Source of the DNA: an uncultured Eubacteriales bacterium
GTDB taxonomy: Bacteria; Bacillota; Clostridia; Christensenellales; UBA1242
Assembly (NCBI GenBank): GCA_948787875.1
Contig: CAQFKO010000006.1
Span: forward strand, 1-34,500
DNA: 34,500 nt
Reading direction: 5' to 3'
A model generated the notes under the pieces. It was not told where the DNA came from. It saw nothing but the letters and a program-made list of their open reading frames with translations, and did no database searches. Both the position numbers and the translations under genes were made by a program. Positions within the stretch are counted from its first letter, which is position 1. The number at the start of each line of letters is the position of its first letter. Below are positions 32,232-34,500 of the stretch, piece by piece.

Positions 32232-32264
32232 ATCATACCTTTACAAATTATATTTACATTAATA

Positions 32265-32292
32265 ATTATATTATAAAAAATAATAATTTCAA
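32265..32292 (-). promoter_or_regulatory. Promoter of the phosphatase-TtcA fusion gene
   Basis: On the minus strand: TTGAAA (32292-32287), 16-nt spacer, TATAAT (32270-32265). Confidence 0.65.
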
Positions 32293-32318
32293 AATTATTT
32301 AAAAGATATTTTTGCACT

Positions 32319-32349
32319 AAAAAAGAGAGGGCGAAATTGCCTTCTCTTT
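32319..32349 (-). terminator. Second terminator downstream of the PAP2 gene
   Basis: AAAGAGAGGGC (32322-32332) pairs with GCCTTCTCTTT (32339-32349), one G-U wobble, six T on the minus strand. It is about 225 nt after the first terminator. Confidence 0.75.
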
Positions 32350-32566
32350 AAACTTTAACTTTGCTTGGCGTTAAGAATTTTATTCAGCGTTTTTTAATAA
32401 TTAATTTGGCTGACTTAACCAAATTTTCGATTTCTAATTTTAATTCGAACGCTTATAAGCTGAAAATACAGAAAATTAAATTATAAATAACTTTCTTTAT
32501 TTTCTTGTTTTATTTCCATTTTGTTCCCTAAAATATTTTAATATAAAATGCCTTAAATTTAAAACT
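32350..32566 (-). other. Gene-free stretch between two terminators
   Basis: No gene of useful length. The only short frame on the minus strand is a 12-codon ORF beginning MEIKQENKES. The stretch is flanked by two minus-strand terminators, so it could be a small untranslated RNA or mere read-through. No good promoter is seen (best guess TAGTTT-16-TATATT near its upstream end). Confidence 0.4.
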
Positions 32567-32597
32567 AAAAAAATGCCCTATCATTTGCAATAGGGCA
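32567..32597 (-). terminator. Terminator of the PAP2 operon
   Basis: TGCCCTAT (32574-32581) pairs perfectly with ATAGGGCA (32590-32597); seven T follow on the minus strand. The stem starts just after the PAP2 stop. Confidence 0.88.
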
Positions 32598-32602
32598 ATT
32601 TT

Positions 32603-33328
32603 TTATTCTTTTTGCTCTGCGGTTTTTTTGAACTTGCTTTCGATTTTGTTAATTAAGTTTTCTAACTTTTGACCAAAATTAAATCTGTTACAAATAAAGA
32701 ATGTAAACTCTGCAAGAAATACCGCAGAAATAAGGTCAACAATATAGTGCTGTTTTGTAAATTGAGTGGCTAAAAGTATCAGCAAATCCATTATCAAAAT
32801 TCCGATTCGATTTGAAATATGAATGTTCTTTTGACCCCTGACCGCAATATAACAGAATGCACTAAGCAAACAATGAATACTTGGAAAACAGCCAAACGGA
32901 ACATATCCGCCGTCAAACAAATAGAAATTTCCGATAAAATTATCTATTACGCTGTCACTTTGAAGCATTTCGTCAATTGGTCTCACAATTGTTGTTGGCA
33001 TAAAACAATAAATTATTCCGACAATCAAAAAACTTATCATTACCGCAACAAACCAATTGCAAAAACGCCTTTTGTTCTTTGCCGCAATAATAGGCGCAAT
33101 AAACCAATATGGATAAGACAACAAATAAGGAATAAAGAATAATTTTATCAATGGAACTTTGTCGTCAAAACCATGAATGGTGAAATCAAAAACTTTAAAA
33201 TTTCTGGCAATAGGTCTTGTGAGCCAATAAACCACACAATCAACCAAAAGAACAATTGCCGTTAATATTATGGCATAACCATATCTTGATAACCAATCTT
33301 TGAATTTGTTTTTAAAACTATTATCCAA
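32603..33328 (-). CDS. PAP2-type membrane phosphatase
   Basis: Integral membrane protein of 241 residues with about six hydrophobic segments. FPSIHCLLSAFC (near 149) matches the PSxH motif, and TKQHYIVDLISAVF (near 192) the H-x3-D motif of the PAP2 (phosphatidate or undecaprenyl pyrophosphate phosphatase) superfamily. The classic first motif KxxxxxxRP is weak; RPIDEM near 116 might fill it. The arrangement is closest to inositol-phosphorylceramide-synthase-like PAP2 proteins. It starts at TTG behind GGAG, overlaps the YwaF-like gene by eight nt and ends with a Lys-rich tail. Confidence 0.8.
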   Translation of the reverse strand: MDNSFKNKFKDWLSRYGYAIILTAIVLLVDCVVYWLTRPIARNFKVFDFTIHGFDDKVPLIKLFFIPYLLSYPYWFIAPIIAAKNKRRFCNWFVAVMISFLIVGIIYCFMPTTIVRPIDEMLQSDSVIDNFIGNFYLFDGGYVPFGCFPSIHCLLSAFCYIAVRGQKNIHISNRIGILIMDLLILLATQFTKQHYIVDLISAVFLAEFTFFICNRFNFGQKLENLINKIESKFKKTAEQKE

Positions 33329-34079
33329 CTATTTTCTCCTGCTTATTTTGTTTAACATATTTTACTATTGTAGGAATATAGAATACCGCAACAACTGTAA
33401 TATAAATAACGATATAAAGCAATATGATATAAATAATATTTGGCATTGCAGAACTGATATATTCAATAATAGTTTCTTTTCCGCCGTTCAAATAGCAATA
33501 GTCAAAGCCCCAAATTTTGTCTACTATAAACGCAGGCACAAACATTATTCCAAGAGGAATCATAAATCTGTAAAGGTCTTTTATTTGTGGTTTGTAATAT
33601 TTTGTAAACCAAATAAGGCAAGACACAAACAACATTAATAAATGGAAAACCAATGTTCTAATTCCAACAAAACTCCAAACCGAATAATAGTTTAGGTTGT
33701 TGTTGAGAATAAGACCCATGAGTCCCGCAAAAATATTGAATGTTGCTAAATATGAATAACAAACTTGTTTGACTTTTGCACTTTTGCAAAATACGGCAAA
33801 AGCAAGAGTAAAGTAAAACAGCGAACAAAAATAAAATGGCAAAGTTTGCTCAAAGTGCAAAGTTTTGGTTGTGAAAAGCTCCCAAATCCAATAAAGCGGG
33901 TCCATAACAAGCCCTATTATTGCACACACTTTTAAAATGGTTTCAACCTTGTTGTGCGATACCTTTCTAAGCAAATAGCACGCAATCACAATTGCCAAAA
34001 GCCCAAAAACAATAATCAATATATGTGCTAAATTCAACATTTTAAAATCGCCCTGAGGCATATACTCAAAAAACTTCAT
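33321..34079 (-). CDS. YwaF-like integral membrane protein
   Basis: The ATG at 34079 is preferred; the AAGGTG ribosome site lies nine nt before it and contains an in-frame GTG at 34091. The 252-residue protein has about seven membrane segments. FEQTLPFYFCSLFYF (about 77-91) resembles the LPLxLCxLS signature of the YwaF/TIGR02206 family, distantly similar to TMEM164. W(E)LF and FxGLMGLILNNN also fit. The function is not known in bacteria. It is the first gene of a two-gene operon with the PAP2 phosphatase, which suggests a role in lipid or envelope metabolism. Confidence 0.75.
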   Translation of the reverse strand: MKFFEYMPQGDFKMLNLAHILIIVFGLLAIVIACYLLRKVSHNKVETILKVCAIIGLVMDPLYWIWELFTTKTLHFEQTLPFYFCSLFYFTLAFAVFCKSAKVKQVCYSYLATFNIFAGLMGLILNNNLNYYSVWSFVGIRTLVFHLLMLFVSCLIWFTKYYKPQIKDLYRFMIPLGIMFVPAFIVDKIWGFDYCYLNGGKETIIEYISSAMPNIIYIILLYIVIYITVVAVFYIPTIVKYVKQNKQEKIVG

Positions 34080-34103
34080 ATCTATTATCACCTTCTATAA
34101 TAT

Positions 34104-34132
34104 ATTTTAGCAAAATTAGCATAATACTTCAA
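34104..34132 (-). promoter_or_regulatory. Promoter of the YwaF-PAP2 operon
   Basis: On the minus strand: TTGAAG (34132-34127), 17-nt spacer, TAAAAT (34109-34104). Confidence 0.6.
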
Positions 34133-34434
34133 TTATTTTATGCAAAAAATGTCATAATAGTTCAAAAAAATTCAAATTAACTGTATTTTATATTAAACAA
34201 CTAAAACATATTAGACCCTACAATATTTTTCGCCCGCATTCCGACCAATTTTTATAAAATGCAATATGATCCTTACCCATCTATGTGAGTGAACAAAATA
34301 AAATAAGCACATTTTCTTATTTTTTTATAACCCTCGCCATATATTTAAATAATAATATATTTGTTCTATATTTTAACAGAGTAATATAAGTTTTTGATAA
34401 CTATTTAAGTTAAACTTTTACGAAAATTTTAGTT
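34133..34434. other. Gene-free AT-rich stretch
   Basis: No gene is supported. A weak AT hairpin (AAAATAAG 34300-34307 with CTTATTTT 34316-34323) runs into T. Nothing else is recognised. Confidence 0.6.
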
Positions 34435-34464
34435 AAAAAAACATACCGAAAGGTATGTTTTTTT
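34435..34464. terminator. Bidirectional terminator near the window end
   Basis: AAAAAAACATACC (34435-34447) pairs with GGTATGTTTTTTT (34452-34464) around a GAAA tetraloop. Since no plus-strand gene precedes it, it may end a minus-strand gene lying beyond the window. Confidence 0.88.
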
Positions 34465-34500
34465 ATATTAATATTAAGATTTGATGCCGGGGCTATAGAT

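Noticed and set aside
32420..32470. tRNA-like fragments GCGTTCGAA and GGTTAAGTC on the minus strand
   Set aside because: Arms do not assemble into a cloverleaf, and no acceptor stem or anticodon loop is present.
1..34500. CRISPR arrays, tRNA and rRNA genes
   Set aside because: No regularly spaced repeats and no tRNA or rRNA signatures were found in the gene-free stretches.

Overview
The window is AT-rich bacterial DNA, about one third GC by eye, and holds the replication-origin neighbourhood of a Bacillota-like genome. Evidence for this is the gyrA-gyrB, recF, dnaA, dnaN, rpmH, rnpA, yidD, yidC, jag, mnmE, mnmG gene set, strong AGGAGG-type ribosome sites, TTGACA/TATAAT promoters and T-tailed terminators. 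A reverse rubrerythrin (rubredoxin domain first) points to an anaerobe, probably an uncultured clostridial lineage; finer taxonomy cannot be read from the window. The first 29 bases are Illumina adapter, so the left edge is a contig end.

Layout. 30-2700: terminator of an unseen gene, then a promoter driving a 658-aa helical protein and a 130-aa acidic protein, both unrecognised. 2.7-3.2 kb: gene-free, with a decayed palindromic repeat. 3.3-7.8 kb: gyrB-gyrA operon on the minus strand. 7.8-8.4 kb: two AT palindromes, one containing a promoter, and a small gene broken by an A7 frameshift. 8.4-10.7 kb: an unrecognised 763-aa protein. 10.7-11.9 kb: recF on the minus strand, divergent from dnaA. 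12.0-15.3 kb: dnaA-dnaN-membrane protein operon. 15.4-18.3 kb: rpmH-rnpA-yidD-yidC-jag operon from a consensus promoter.

18.3-23.5 kb: five tandem paralogous genes on the minus strand, each about 340 aa and built from four diverged units of about 70 aa that look like sigma-region-4/HTH modules. They form one operon inserted between jag and mnmE and are the most novel element here. 23.6-27.5 kb: mnmE, a GNAT acetyltransferase and mnmG in one operon, with mnmE apparently leaderless. 27.6-28.1 kb: reverse rubrerythrin with a palindromic operator candidate. 28.3-30.8 kb: membrane protein, HAD hydrolase and ArsB-type permease operon. 30.9-32.2 kb: a histidine phosphatase fused to a TtcA-like tRNA thiolase. 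32.6-34.1 kb: a PAP2-type membrane phosphatase and a YwaF-like membrane protein. The right edge is gene-free and ends in a terminator.

Functionally the window joins replication initiation and supercoiling (DnaA, DnaN, RecF, gyrase), tRNA maturation and modification (RnpA, MnmE/MnmG, TtcA-like) and membrane protein insertion (YidC, YidD, Jag). Gene order differs from the usual rpmH / dnaA-dnaN-recF-gyrB-gyrA arrangement. DnaA carries substitutions at its DNA-recognition motif, and no canonical DnaA boxes were found by eye, so the origin itself could not be placed.
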